A stretch of DNA of 64,000 nt from Opitutaceae bacterium (GCA_030648295.1 JAUSID010000034.1:1-64000); one strand, 5' to 3'. Shown: positions 8,850-17,355, numbered from the stretch's first letter. A program made the numbers and translations. Notes: generated from the sequence alone by a model not told the origin.

Positions 8850-9749
8850 TCACGGCACCTCGCCCAACCTGTCACCCATTTTCGCATACGTCTCACGGTG
8901 CTCCGCACTCTGGCCGGCGATATCCGCATCGAATCGAATCCGACCGCGCTGAAAAACCGTCACAACGCAGGAGCCGCCGAACGCGAACAACCCCTTCTCG
9001 GCACCTTTCACGACCGCCCGGCCAGGGACGAAGCTCTGCTGGATGCTGCCGACATTCGTCGCGCCCACCTCGACCATCCCGACGGTGCCAAAGCGCGGCG
9101 AATCGATCAGCGTGATCTCGCGCTTGTTCTCGATCAGGTATTCCAGCCGGCGCCTCAGCGCGAGCGGGCTGACGGAGTATAGCCAACCCTCGATCCGCCG
9201 CGATTCGCCGGGGACACCGTCGACTGGGAAATGAAAACGGTGGTAATCGACGGGGCACAGCCGCGAGATCAACATCGCCCCGCCGGCGAATTTTTCCGCG
9301 ACGCTTTCGTCACCGAGCAGCTGGGCGAAGGAGAACTTCGCCCCCTTCACGTAGAATCCCGCCGCGGCCTGAATGTCGGGAAACGCGAGGTGCCGGCCAT
9401 CGGCCGGGAACACGGCGACGTTTTCCCCCGGCGCAATCGGCCGGACCTCGGGCTTGAGCGCGCGGTAGAAAAACTCGTTGAACGTCTTGTAGTCGAAGGC
9501 GGACTTCGCGAACTCGTCCACGTCGATGTTGTATTCGGCGATGAACGGCAGGATCCGCAGCGCGCTCTCGTGCTTGTTCATCTTGTAGCCATACCACTTC
9601 GAAAAAAAAGTGCGGCGGGCGACGAGCCAGACGAAGAACCGGCCGGTGAGGTTCTCGTACGCGAGCCGCACCCAGCGTTCGCCGAAGACGCGCTCCGCCT
9701 CGATTCGCCTGGTGTAGCGGTTGTAGAAGTGAATCGGTTCGGCCGGCAT
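8850..9749 (-). CDS. psd: Phosphatidylserine decarboxylase
   Basis: 299 residues from the ATG at 9749; GTG at 9776 and TTG at 9785 are alternative in-frame starts. The enzyme decarboxylates phosphatidylserine to phosphatidylethanolamine at the inner membrane. Family landmarks are EPIHFYNRYTRR near the N-terminus, FPADGRHLAFP, the LISRLCPVDYHRFHFPVDG segment and the C-terminal FGGSCVVTVF. In this family the chain self-cleaves at the Ser of the GS(T/S/C) motif to make the pyruvoyl cofactor; here the motif reads GGSC. Length and layout match the longer Psd type found in many environmental bacteria and plants. It is not in an operon with pssA; the neighbours are an amidase downstream and the REPIN-RAYT cassette upstream. 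Confidence 0.9.
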   Translation of the reverse strand: MPAEPIHFYNRYTRRIEAERVFGERWVRLAYENLTGRFFVWLVARRTFFSKWYGYKMNKHESALRILPFIAEYNIDVDEFAKSAFDYKTFNEFFYRALKPEVRPIAPGENVAVFPADGRHLAFPDIQAAAGFYVKGAKFSFAQLLGDESVAEKFAGGAMLISRLCPVDYHRFHFPVDGVPGESRRIEGWLYSVSPLALRRRLEYLIENKREITLIDSPRFGTVGMVEVGATNVGSIQQSFVPGRAVVKGAEKGLFAFGGSCVVTVFQRGRIRFDADIAGQSAEHRETYAKMGDRLGEVP

Positions 9750-9829
9750 CGCGGCGAACCAAACGAAGAAATGCACTAACCTCAATTGAGTTTGTGCGGG
9801 AAATATTCGGTTCCCGCGTCAGATGCGTA

Positions 9830-9945
9830 GGTGGAGCGCGTTGACCTCAACGCGCTTCGTTGATCAGTCGATCGCAGCGACGTTTACGTGTCGCTCGGCA
9901 CAACGCACTCCGACTGCCAGCGGCTTGGGGTCAAGCCGCTCCACC
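9830..9945. repeat. REPIN family 1, copy 1
   Basis: 116-bp unit made of two inverted REP elements. Each end is GGTGGAG followed by an 18-base hairpin. The left stem is CGCGTTG/CAACGCG with loop ACCT; the right stem is CGGCTTG/CAAGCCG with loop GGGT. The two stems differ by compensatory changes, which shows that structure rather than sequence is conserved. The second copy lies at 10470-10585 in the same orientation, with four base differences. Confidence 0.9.
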
Positions 9946-9962
9946 TCGGTGCGGGTTCCGAA

Positions 9963-10454
9963 TTACGTTTCCACTCCGCCACGGTGAAACTCCGCCGGGA
10001 GCAACTTATTTTCCACGGCCGCGCTCCACCACCACGGCCATTGCTCCTCGGTTGCCGAGAGTGCCTTCACCACTGGATTGCGACGGATGTATCCCCACTT
10101 TCCCTGCGCCTCGGCTTCGTTTCGGAGCCGATGATCGAAATACCCCTCCTGCCATTCGATCTGTTGGTAGCGGGCCGTGCCTCGCTTCCAGTTCCGCGCG
10201 ACTTCCGACATACCCGGTTCGGCCGGAAAACCGAGAATCGCGTGTGTATGATCCGGCATCAGCAGAAACAGTTCGCACCACCAATGCCCAAGGTCGTGAT
10301 AACGTTTTGCAGCGCGCAGAAGATCGATTGCAAGCACTGGCTCGGTCAGAAGTGAAATTTGCGCTGAAGTTACGCGAAAACGGATGTGATACGCTGAACC
10401 GTCAGGGACCCATCCCGGCGTGTTGTGGTACAGTCGCTGCGGATAGGTCGACAT
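9963..10454 (-). CDS. REP-associated tyrosine transposase (RAYT, IS200/Y1 family)
   Basis: 163 residues from the ATG at 10454; the longer frame upstream only translates the neighbouring REPIN. Y1-transposase landmarks are YHIRFRV (22-28), the HUH motif in LLMPDHTHAIL (His69 and His71), YFDHRLRN (105-112) and YIRRNPVVKAL (122-132), which carries the likely catalytic Tyr. RAYTs nick and mobilise REP hairpins in trans. The gene sits tightly between two REPINs, 17 bp after one and 15 bp before the other, and has no inverted-repeat ends of its own, as expected for this domesticated class. Confidence 0.92.
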   Translation of the reverse strand: MSTYPQRLYHNTPGWVPDGSAYHIRFRVTSAQISLLTEPVLAIDLLRAAKRYHDLGHWWCELFLLMPDHTHAILGFPAEPGMSEVARNWKRGTARYQQIEWQEGYFDHRLRNEAEAQGKWGYIRRNPVVKALSATEEQWPWWWSAAVENKLLPAEFHRGGVET

Positions 10455-10469
10455 TCCTGAGTGACTAAC

Positions 10470-10585
10470 GGTGGAGCGCGTTGACCTCAACGCGCTTCGT
10501 CGATCAGTCGATCGCAGCGACGTTTTCGTATCGCTCGGCAGAACGCACTCCGACTGCCAGCGGCTTGGGGTCAAGCCGCTCCACC
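10470..10585. repeat. REPIN family 1, copy 2
   Basis: 116-bp direct repeat of 9830-9945, with the same GGTGGAG ends and 7-bp REP stems. Both REP stems are identical to copy 1; the four differences fall in the central spacer (cttcgTtgatc/cttcgCgatc region, gtttacgtg/gttttcgta, ggcac/ggcag). Confidence 0.9.
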
Positions 10586-10643
10586 TCGATGCCTATTTTC
10601 CTCATGCGAATGGACCGCGCTACGCCGACAGCAACGCCGCCGC

Positions 10644-10672
10644 CCTAGGTTTTCGCGGAGCGAAAACCTAGG
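10644..10672. terminator. Perfect 13-bp hairpin downstream of hipA
   Basis: CCTAGGTTTTCGC and GCGAAAACCTAGG form a perfect stem around a GGA loop. It lies 86 bp beyond the hipA stop codon on the minus strand. It has no T-run, so it may be a terminator, a transcript-stabilising hairpin or another dispersed palindrome. Confidence 0.4.
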
Positions 10673-10757
10673 GGCTGGAGGGCGCCGCCGGAGGCAGAGC
10701 AGCGAATCAGCCACGTTCCGCGCGAGACGCGATGCGAAATCCGCGCCGCGGGGTCGG

Positions 10758-12026
10758 TCAGGACGCGTCCAACACGGGCTCGATCAACGCGATGTCGCCG
10801 CGGCTCAGCGCGAGGCGTCTGGCCTTCTCACGCCACGTGGCGAGCACCGACCGCACGCGCGCGAGGATCTCGTTCGCGGCGGCCGCGTCGAGGCCGTAGA
10901 AGCCGGCCGTGTCGAGCGCCAGCTGCACGTCTCCGGTATGGTCGCGCCCGTCGATCGCGAGCGCGTGCTGCGTGGCGCCAGGGTTGACGTTCACGTCGTA
11001 GGACGGCGCGAGCCGCCATCCGTCGCCGGAGTAGATGAAGCCGTGGTTGCGCAGATGGTCGTCTGTGTTCCGGACGAGGACGTTGAACACGACGCGCGTC
11101 CAGAGCTGGCCCAAGTCCGCCGCGATGTGGTCCGCGCTCCCGCGGGTCTGCACGTAGTCGGCGAGCTCGAGGTAGCTTCCACCCGAGCCGTCCTCGCGCT
11201 GCAGGAGTGTCATTGCGGAAACGAAGAAACGCCGGCGGGCACCCGCGCGATCGAAGCGCTGGCACGCGAAGGTGCGATACTCGCTGCCCAGCTTGAACAC
11301 GCGGGCAGCCGGCACGTCGATGCCGGCTTCGGCCGCGAGCTGATGCACGAGCATCTCGAGGGCGCCGACATCGCGGCGGTCCTGCCGGCTCTGGAACTTC
11401 GCGATCCAGAGCGAGCCGTCCGTGTCGGTGAAGTTCGCCTTCGGCCGGTGGCCGCCGAGCGAGCTGCCCGGCGCGAGCAGCGCGGTAAGCCACGCGCGAT
11501 ACTGCGGCGAGTCCTCGGCGTCGGGATTCTCGAGAGAGAGCGCGGCGGCCTCCAGTTCGCGCAGCGTGGCGAGCGGCGGCGCGGCGTGGTGCTCGTCGTT
11601 GTCGAGAAACGGGCCGTCCGCCGTCGCCCGGAAACGCAGCGCGCCCATGCGCGCGGTGTCGTGCACGCCGAGCAGGAAGTCCCATTCGCCGAGCGTGCGC
11701 GCCGCGCGGTTCTCCGCGCGCGCGCGCATCGCCTCGCGGCGCTCGAGCAGCACGCGGCCCCACCGGTCCGGCGCGGAATCGAGGAAGATCCGGAAGACGC
11801 CCGCGGTGTTCGCCGGGTAGGTTTCGCCGCCGACCAGCTGGAGGCCGGGATCGATCTCGAAGGCGTCCGGCCGCCGCAGCCAGGCGTCGTCGTATTCGAA
11901 CGAGAAGACGCCGCCGCCGCGGCCCGAGGCGTGGTAGAGCGTGCCGACGGGGCACGCCTCCGGCACGACGTCCGCGTCGAGGACGACCTGCACTTCATCC
12001 CGGGCCGCCCTGGACTTCGCGCTCAT
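10758..12026 (-). CDS. hipA: HipA-family serine/threonine kinase toxin
   Basis: 422 residues. HipA toxins phosphorylate translation-related targets (GltX in E. coli) and cause growth arrest until neutralised by HipB. Visible landmarks are an N-terminal couple_hipA-like region (GGVFSFEYDDAWL, about residues 36-48), the nucleotide-binding GGHRPKANF motif with the ATP lysine nearby (LWIAKF), the catalytic loop VLVRNTDDHLRNHGF and the Mg-binding LAPSYDVN. The start codon overlaps the stop of the HTH gene upstream as ATGA, so toxin translation is coupled to the antitoxin. All core kinase residues seem intact, so this looks like a functional module. Confidence 0.9.
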   Translation of the reverse strand: MSAKSRAARDEVQVVLDADVVPEACPVGTLYHASGRGGGVFSFEYDDAWLRRPDAFEIDPGLQLVGGETYPANTAGVFRIFLDSAPDRWGRVLLERREAMRARAENRAARTLGEWDFLLGVHDTARMGALRFRATADGPFLDNDEHHAAPPLATLRELEAAALSLENPDAEDSPQYRAWLTALLAPGSSLGGHRPKANFTDTDGSLWIAKFQSRQDRRDVGALEMLVHQLAAEAGIDVPAARVFKLGSEYRTFACQRFDRAGARRRFFVSAMTLLQREDGSGGSYLELADYVQTRGSADHIAADLGQLWTRVVFNVLVRNTDDHLRNHGFIYSGDGWRLAPSYDVNVNPGATQHALAIDGRDHTGDVQLALDTAGFYGLDAAAANEILARVRSVLATWREKARRLALSRGDIALIEPVLDAS

Positions 12027-12313
12027 CTGTCACCTTTCCGCGCAGGTGCGATCTTGCGGACGGGGAGCTCGAGGTCCTGCAGCTTGCGCCCAAGCACGTC
12101 GTCGCGCGCGACGAGGTCCAGGTCACCGGGCAAGCCGAGCACCCGGAGCACGTTCGCGTAGGTACCCATGCTCACCGCGGGATCGCCCTTCTCCACTTTA
12201 TAGAGCGTCATCCGGGTCACGCCGGCGCGCGCCGCGACTGTCGCCGCCGAATAGCGGCGCCTGAGCCGGGCCAGCTTCAGCCGTTCGCCAAGCTCGCGCA
12301 GTTGCTTGGCCAA
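12023..12313 (-). CDS. hipB: HipB-like XRE-family HTH antitoxin/repressor
   Basis: 96 residues with an XRE helix-turn-helix (about residues 7-63; YSAATVAARAGVTRMTLYKVEKGDPAVSM in pieces). It should bind its own promoter and HipA. The only sensible start is a TTG at 12313, since the next Met lies inside the HTH; no clear ribosome-binding site is seen, which could keep expression low. The gene overlaps hipA by 4 bp. Upstream lies an AT-rich segment with an inverted repeat fitting autoregulation. Confidence 0.87.
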   Translation of the reverse strand: MAKQLRELGERLKLARLRRRYSAATVAARAGVTRMTLYKVEKGDPAVSMGTYANVLRVLGLPGDLDLVARDDVLGRKLQDLELPVRKIAPARKGDR

Positions 12314-12345
12314 GGGGGGTGGAAAGGAGGTGCGGGAGGGTTTCA

Positions 12346-12399
12346 GATGTAAACGTTAATAGGCAAAAACCCGCATATTTGTCTACTATAATTTACATC
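12346..12399 (-). promoter_or_regulatory. Putative hipBA promoter and operator
   Basis: AT-rich stretch upstream of hipB. GATGTAAA (12346-12353) and TTTACATC (12392-12399) are perfect inverted 8-mers. Between them on the minus strand, TAGACA and TATTAA are separated by 18 bases, an acceptable -35/-10 pair. The arms would bracket the promoter as HipB operators do. Inferred by eye only. Confidence 0.45.
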
Positions 12400-12418
12400 T
12401 TAGCCAAGATGCCTTCCG

Positions 12419-13906
12419 TCAGCAATCCAGCATCACCCGCCTCACGGCCCTGTGCCAGCCGGTCAGCAAGTTCTCGACCTCACTCGCCGACGCGTTTGGC
12501 CGAAACGACTCCTCGGGTTGGGGCAACGCGAGCAGTTTGGAGGGGCTGGCGTGCAGGCCCAGGCCGAGCGCGCCCATCCACGCGGCGCCGAGAGCGGAGA
12601 GGTTTGGATTGTTGCCGACCCGCAGTTCGACGCCCGAAAGATCAGCGCAGAACTGCATGAGAAACTTGTTCGCCGTCGCGCCCCCGTCGCCTTGAAGCCG
12701 CTGCAGCTTCACGCCTGAATCGGCCCGCATCGAGTCCAGCACGTCGCGGAGCTGAAACCCGATCGACTCGAGAGCGGCGCGAACCACGTGGCGTCGGTCG
12801 CTGTGCGCGCTGAGCCCGACGATGGCAGCCCGGGCTTCTTCGTCCCAATACGGCGCGCCGAGTCCGGAAAACGCCGGAACGAGGTAAACGCCGCCGTTAC
12901 CCTCGACCGCGCGCGCGAGCGCTTCGGTCTCGGCGGGCCCCGCAATCAGCCCAAGTTGATCGCGCAGCCACGTGATCGTTGACGCCGACGAAGTGATGAT
13001 CCCCTCAGCCGCATACCTCGGCTTGCCGTCCAATACCCACGCCAGCGTTGCAACCGAGCCGCTGTCAGTCCGCGGCCGTGACGATCCCACGTTGAGCAGC
13101 ACCGAGGAGCCGGAGCCGAACGTGACTTTCGCAGTTCCCGGTTCGAAGCACCGATGCGCAAACAGGGAGGCTTGGGAGTCGCCCATGACGCCGCAAATCG
13201 GCACGGGCCGCGGCAAGACTCCTGCCATGGTAGTTGTGCCGAAGCGTTGCGAGCTGGCGCGAACCTCGGGAAGCGCGACACGCGGAACCTGCCACCACGC
13301 ACACAGCTCATCGTCCCAATCGAGCCGCGCGATATCGAACAGCAGGGTGCGGCTGGCATTCGTGTGATCGGTCGCGAATACGGCTCCACCCGTTAATCGA
13401 TGGATCAAGTATGCATCGATGGTGCCGAGGCAGGCGCTCCCGTCCCGCAGCCGCGCGGCCAAATCAGCCCGCTCGCGAATCAACCACTGCATTTTGGGCG
13501 CCGAAAAATACGAATCCACGCGCAACCCGGTCCGCGCTCGCAGGGATTTCTCGCGACCATTTGCCACCTGTTCCGCGCAAAAGCGATCCCCCCGACGACA
13601 CTGCCAGACGATCGCTGGATGCAGCGGTCGACTCGTCGTGCGATCAAAGATCACGAACGTCTCGCGCTGGTTGGCGATGCTGATCCCCGCGATATCCCCA
13701 ATTCGTGCCCCATTCCTCGCCAGCAACGCGCGGGTCGCTTCGACGACATTCGCCCAGATTTCGTCGGCGTCATGCTCGACCCACCCCGGTTGCGGATAGT
13801 GTTGCTTGTGCTCGCGCGATTCGCGGTCGAGTGCTCGCCCGTCCGCATCGAACAGCAGCGCCTTGGTTGCAGACGTGCTTTGGTCGATGGCGAGAATCAG
13901 CGACAT
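12419..13906 (-). CDS. FGGY-family carbohydrate kinase, glycerol-kinase-like
   Basis: 495 residues with the FGGY actin-like fold. The N-terminal AIDQSTSATKALLFD is the phosphate loop. The residues that bind glycerol in E. coli GlpK appear conserved: Arg-Glu in NQRET (81-82), Tyr133 and the catalytic-base Asp243 in GVMGDSQASLF. The C-terminal half has the ATP-binding FGSGSSVLLN and QGDGGATANKFLMQ segments. By family it phosphorylates glycerol or a related short polyol or ketose with ATP. It is the last gene of the isomerase / transketolase-A / transketolase-B / kinase run, 15 bp after the transketolase gene, so I infer that it activates the sugar whose phosphate feeds the transketolase. Plain glycerol kinase is the alternative. 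Confidence 0.8.
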   Translation of the reverse strand: MSLILAIDQSTSATKALLFDADGRALDRESREHKQHYPQPGWVEHDADEIWANVVEATRALLARNGARIGDIAGISIANQRETFVIFDRTTSRPLHPAIVWQCRRGDRFCAEQVANGREKSLRARTGLRVDSYFSAPKMQWLIRERADLAARLRDGSACLGTIDAYLIHRLTGGAVFATDHTNASRTLLFDIARLDWDDELCAWWQVPRVALPEVRASSQRFGTTTMAGVLPRPVPICGVMGDSQASLFAHRCFEPGTAKVTFGSGSSVLLNVGSSRPRTDSGSVATLAWVLDGKPRYAAEGIITSSASTITWLRDQLGLIAGPAETEALARAVEGNGGVYLVPAFSGLGAPYWDEEARAAIVGLSAHSDRRHVVRAALESIGFQLRDVLDSMRADSGVKLQRLQGDGGATANKFLMQFCADLSGVELRVGNNPNLSALGAAWMGALGLGLHASPSKLLALPQPEESFRPNASASEVENLLTGWHRAVRRVMLDC

Positions 13907-13921
13907 GGCAAACAGCGAGAA

Positions 13922-14926
13922 TCAGCGGAGCAGATCGCGCGCGCGCGCCACCAGACCTTCCATGCTCAGTCCATAATGGCGGAAGATGTCCGCCTGGCTG
14001 CCGGTGACCGTATATTCGTCGGGAATGCCAACAATCTGGAATCGGGTGGCGATGCCGTTTTGCACCAGGTGTCCGGCGATCGCCTCGCCCAACCCACCAT
14101 TTACCATGTGTTCCTCGGTCGTGATCACCGCACGACATTCACGCGCCGCGTCGAGCACGGCTTCGATATCGAGCGGCTTGATCGTGGGGACGCTGATGAC
14201 CCGACATTGCAGTCCCGAATCGGCCGATAGGTGTTCCGCTGCGAGCAGCGCGTGAATTACGGTTTCGCCAGAGGCAAGAAAAGCCACGTCACTGCCGTCG
14301 CAGAGCTGACGGGCTTTCCCGAGCACAAACGGAACGTCCTCGCTCCGCGGCAGGGTATAGAGCGGGGCCTTGCCGAATCGGAGATATACCGGCTTGTCGT
14401 GACGAGCGCAGATTCGGACGGCTTCACGCGCTTCGAAGTTATCCGCCGGAGCAACAATCGTGATGTTGTTAATGGCGCGGAGGACCGCGAAGTCGTGCAG
14501 CGAGTGATGTGTGGTGCCGAGTGCGCCGTAGCTCACCCCGGCACTGATGCCAACGACCGTGACTGGATGATCGGAATAGCAGATGTCATTCTTAATCTGC
14601 TCGAGCGAGCGAGCCGTTAGAAAACATGCCGGGGAAACCGCGAATACTTTTTTCCCGCACGAACCCAATCCTGCCGCAATTCCCACCAAGTTTTGTTCGG
14701 CAATCCCGACTTCCACGATCTGTTTAGGTAACGCCTGCCCGAACGGGCCAAGTTTGCCGGAGCCGCGAGAATCGCTGGTGACCGCCAGAATGTTCCGATC
14801 GCCCTTCGCAAGACCGAGCAAGGTGTCCGCAAATTCCTCGAGGTTCGCCCGGCCCATCTTCAGGCCCAGTTTTTCAGCGACGGCTTTGGCGGCCGGCGAA
14901 TACATTGAAGGAGCGGGCGCGCTCAT
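13922..14926 (-). CDS. Split transketolase, C-terminal subunit
   Basis: 334 residues holding the pyrimidine-binding and C-terminal domains of a two-subunit transketolase. VEVGIAEQNLVGIAAGL carries the glutamate that activates thiamine diphosphate. The C-terminal domain follows (GLQCRVISVPTIKPLDIEAV... VITTEEH). The start at 14926 is set by a GGAGGAG about 8-9 bases upstream; the in-frame ATG at 14953 lacks one. It pairs with the 15042-15881 gene to move a two-carbon ketol unit between sugar phosphates. A split transketolase beside an isomerase and kinase is seen in specialised sugar pathways, for example apulose-4-phosphate transketolase AptAB. A housekeeping TktA is normally a single chain. 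Confidence 0.87.
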   Translation of the reverse strand: MSAPAPSMYSPAAKAVAEKLGLKMGRANLEEFADTLLGLAKGDRNILAVTSDSRGSGKLGPFGQALPKQIVEVGIAEQNLVGIAAGLGSCGKKVFAVSPACFLTARSLEQIKNDICYSDHPVTVVGISAGVSYGALGTTHHSLHDFAVLRAINNITIVAPADNFEAREAVRICARHDKPVYLRFGKAPLYTLPRSEDVPFVLGKARQLCDGSDVAFLASGETVIHALLAAEHLSADSGLQCRVISVPTIKPLDIEAVLDAARECRAVITTEEHMVNGGLGEAIAGHLVQNGIATRFQIVGIPDEYTVTGSQADIFRHYGLSMEGLVARARDLLR

Positions 14927-14992
14927 GGGATTGGCTCCTCCGCGGGAATGCACGAATCGCCAGCCATCGTAAAATCAGGAGTCTGAAATTTG

Positions 14993-15018
14993 CCGATGCC
15001 CGATGCCCGATGCCCGAT
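14993..15018. repeat. CCGATGC heptamer tandem repeat
   Basis: CCGATGC is repeated 3.7 times in the 115-bp gap between the two transketolase genes. Intercistronic; possibly slippage-prone. No other function is evident. Confidence 0.7.
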
Positions 15019-15041
15019 TTCAAGATTTCGGGTCATGCTTC

Positions 15042-15881
15042 TCATGTGGCGCCTCCGCTCAACTTCGCGATCCCGGCATCGAGTTCCGCTAGCGCCCGCG
15101 CATACTCGTCATCGTTGGGGACACCATGGTGCCATTTCCCAACGTCTTCCATGAAACTGACGCCCTTGCCCTTGGTGGTGCGGGCAATCACCAGCGACGG
15201 CTTTCCTGCTTCCAACGGTTTCTCCAGCGCGGCGGTAAGCGCCGCAAAATCGTGCCCGTCCACCGTGCGCACCGCCCAGCCGAACGCGGCCCATTTGCCG
15301 GCGAGTGGCTCATGGTTCATCACGTCGCGGGTGCGGCCGGTGATCTGAAGCGTGTTGCAGTCTATGATGACCGTGAGGTTGTCCAATTTGTAATGGGCTC
15401 CCGCCAGCGCGCCTTCCCAGTTCGAGCCTTCAGCGAGCTCTCCGTCGCCGAGCAGCGTGAACGCGCGAAACCCCGCGTCATCCATCTTGCTGGCGAGAGC
15501 GGTCCCGACCGCGATGGGCAGACCGTGGCCAAGGGCGCCGGTGTTTTGTTCAATACCGGCGACATGCCGCGTCGGATGTCCCACGTAGTCGGACTTGTAG
15601 CCGCCAAGCGTCTCCAGGTCTGATTCAGGAAAGAAGCCGCGGTCGGCGAGCACGACAAACAGAGCCTCCACGCTGTGGCCCTTGCTCTGGATGTAACGAT
15701 CGCGTTTCGGATCGGAAAAGGTCACCGGCGAGACCCGAAGTATCCGGTTGTAGAGGACATTCAGAATGTCCACACACGAGAGACTGCCCCCGGTGTGACC
15801 GGCCCCGGCATGCTTGATCCACTTGAGGACGCTGCGGCGATAGTGAAGCGATTTGAGCGCGAGCTCGCGATCGGTCGGCAT
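15042..15881 (-). CDS. Split transketolase, N-terminal (TPP-binding) subunit
   Basis: 279 residues matching the diphosphate-binding domain. HAGAGHTGGSLSCVDIL near the N-terminus, RDRYIQSKGHSVEAL, the GALGHGLPIAVG segment and the thiamine-diphosphate motif GDGELAEGSNWEGAL ending IIDCN are all present. The ATG at 15881 begins one base after the stop of the isomerase gene, so the two are almost certainly co-transcribed and translationally linked. The product works with the C-terminal subunit downstream. No residue loss was noticed. Confidence 0.9.
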   Translation of the reverse strand: MPTDRELALKSLHYRRSVLKWIKHAGAGHTGGSLSCVDILNVLYNRILRVSPVTFSDPKRDRYIQSKGHSVEALFVVLADRGFFPESDLETLGGYKSDYVGHPTRHVAGIEQNTGALGHGLPIAVGTALASKMDDAGFRAFTLLGDGELAEGSNWEGALAGAHYKLDNLTVIIDCNTLQITGRTRDVMNHEPLAGKWAAFGWAVRTVDGHDFAALTAALEKPLEAGKPSLVIARTTKGKGVSFMEDVGKWHHGVPNDDEYARALAELDAGIAKLSGGAT

Positions 15882-15882
15882 G

Positions 15883-17307
15883 TTATTCCTGCGGAGCTGC
15901 GTGATGGTAGACTTCCCAGCCGAGATAGCGCTCGAAAGCCTCGGCCAGAATGCCCGCAGTATGTGATGAGTTCATCACGACGTGGTGCTCGAATCCCTGC
16001 CGGCAGACGTGATGCAGCAGTTTTTGCAAGTTCGGCACCCGGGCGACCGCACGGTTGCCGAACGTTTTCAATTCGTCGTTGGTCAACTCGCCTTCGCCGA
16101 CATAGGTGCGAATGACGCCCGCGGTATCATCAGTGGTGATGCGACCAAAGGTCAGTGGGCTCGCTGGCGTGCGGCCGTCAAGGGCGCCCCATGTATTCTC
16201 CACGCCAAGCGCCGAACCGAGGATGGGGGCGTTGAGCACCTTGATGTCCGGCAGGAACGATTTGGCCCAATTGCCGCAGTGGAAAAGGACGCACTTGTCT
16301 GGATCGGTGCCGTAGTTGTTGTTCCAATCGACAAGTGCGCTCGGCGAATTCGAGGCGAGCTGCATGGCATACATGGTGAGCACGCCGGTCACGTCGACCT
16401 CGCAAGCGCTCGGGAGGAAACTCTCGCTCATCATGCTCATCGATGTGCAGACGTTGCAGCCGTGATTGGCCTGCACGGACGTCCAGCACTGGATCGCGGT
16501 CGCGTCGAGATGGTTAGCCGCCACGAAATCGTCGAGGACCACCCCGAGCCGGGCCATCTGCACCAGCTTTGGCGCTGGGACCGCAGTCGCGTTGGCGTAC
16601 GCTTTGATCTCGTCGACCTTCGTGACGATACGCCGATCCGTTTCACCGATCCTGGCCGCGGCGCCAAGAATCTCGGAAAGATCAACTGTCGTGACGGAGA
16701 TCCCATGCCGTTCGAGGATTTTTTCGGAATACCGGACGGTGTTGAATGCACCGGGCCGCGCGCCCACTGCGCCAATCCGAACCTTTCGCAGACCCTGGAC
16801 GACGCGCGTCACCGCGAGAAAATTCTGGAGGTCGGTCCTGAAGGAAGGATCAAGGGGATGGACGACGTGTTTCGTCGTCAGGGTGTAGGCGATGTTCGCC
16901 TGGCGAAGATTGTTGCAGACCGAAATCTTTCCGCAGAACGCGTCGCGCCGGCGAATGACGTCCAGGCGGTCAAGGTCATCGGGGTAGCCTTGGACTAAAA
17001 CTGGAACGTTCAGCTCGGACAGCTTGAGCGTGTCGGCCACACCCTTTTCGTCGCCGAAGTTCGGCAAACAAACCAGAACGCCACCAATGCGATCCCGGTT
17101 TTGGCGGAAGAGTTCGGCGCATTTGCGGGCGTCGTTGTGAGTCTCGACTCCGCCGAGCTTGGTCGCGGCCGGATCGAGCATCACTGCGTCGACGCCGAGT
17201 TCCCCCAATAGTTTGACGATGTCGGTCCGTGCCTCCGCGACCAATTTGTCGGGGAAAAAGTCGCGGTTGCCAAAGATGACACCGAGGACACTGCGAGGGG
17301 GTGGCAT
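15883..17307 (-). CDS. L-fucose/L-arabinose-isomerase-family protein
   Basis: 474 residues. It resembles the shorter FucI/AraA-like isomerase group, which interconverts aldoses and ketoses with a divalent metal. The conserved core contains ACEVDVTGVLTMYAMQLAS (Glu303, Asp305), SALVDWNNNYGTDPDKC (Asp327) and VLFHCGNW (His343), placing candidate metal and proton-transfer residues where the family has them. It is the first of four tightly packed genes, followed by split transketolase and an FGGY kinase. I infer that it makes the ketose that the kinase phosphorylates. In the known non-oxidative apiose route an isomerase makes apulose, but whether that enzyme is of this family I cannot confirm. 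The substrate remains open. Confidence 0.8.
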   Translation of the reverse strand: MPPPRSVLGVIFGNRDFFPDKLVAEARTDIVKLLGELGVDAVMLDPAATKLGGVETHNDARKCAELFRQNRDRIGGVLVCLPNFGDEKGVADTLKLSELNVPVLVQGYPDDLDRLDVIRRRDAFCGKISVCNNLRQANIAYTLTTKHVVHPLDPSFRTDLQNFLAVTRVVQGLRKVRIGAVGARPGAFNTVRYSEKILERHGISVTTVDLSEILGAAARIGETDRRIVTKVDEIKAYANATAVPAPKLVQMARLGVVLDDFVAANHLDATAIQCWTSVQANHGCNVCTSMSMMSESFLPSACEVDVTGVLTMYAMQLASNSPSALVDWNNNYGTDPDKCVLFHCGNWAKSFLPDIKVLNAPILGSALGVENTWGALDGRTPASPLTFGRITTDDTAGVIRTYVGEGELTNDELKTFGNRAVARVPNLQKLLHHVCRQGFEHHVVMNSSHTAGILAEAFERYLGWEVYHHAAPQE

Positions 17308-17355
17308 AAGAATGAGGGAAAGTGGCTGGAGGGAAGTCGGAGGCTGAAGATACCA

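Larger units (their letters stand above)
10455..10757. other. Intergenic region with REPIN copy 2 and a strong hairpin
   Basis: Contains the second REPIN (10470-10585) and a perfect 13-bp hairpin (10644-10672). No gene is supported between the RAYT start and the hipA stop. Confidence 0.7.
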
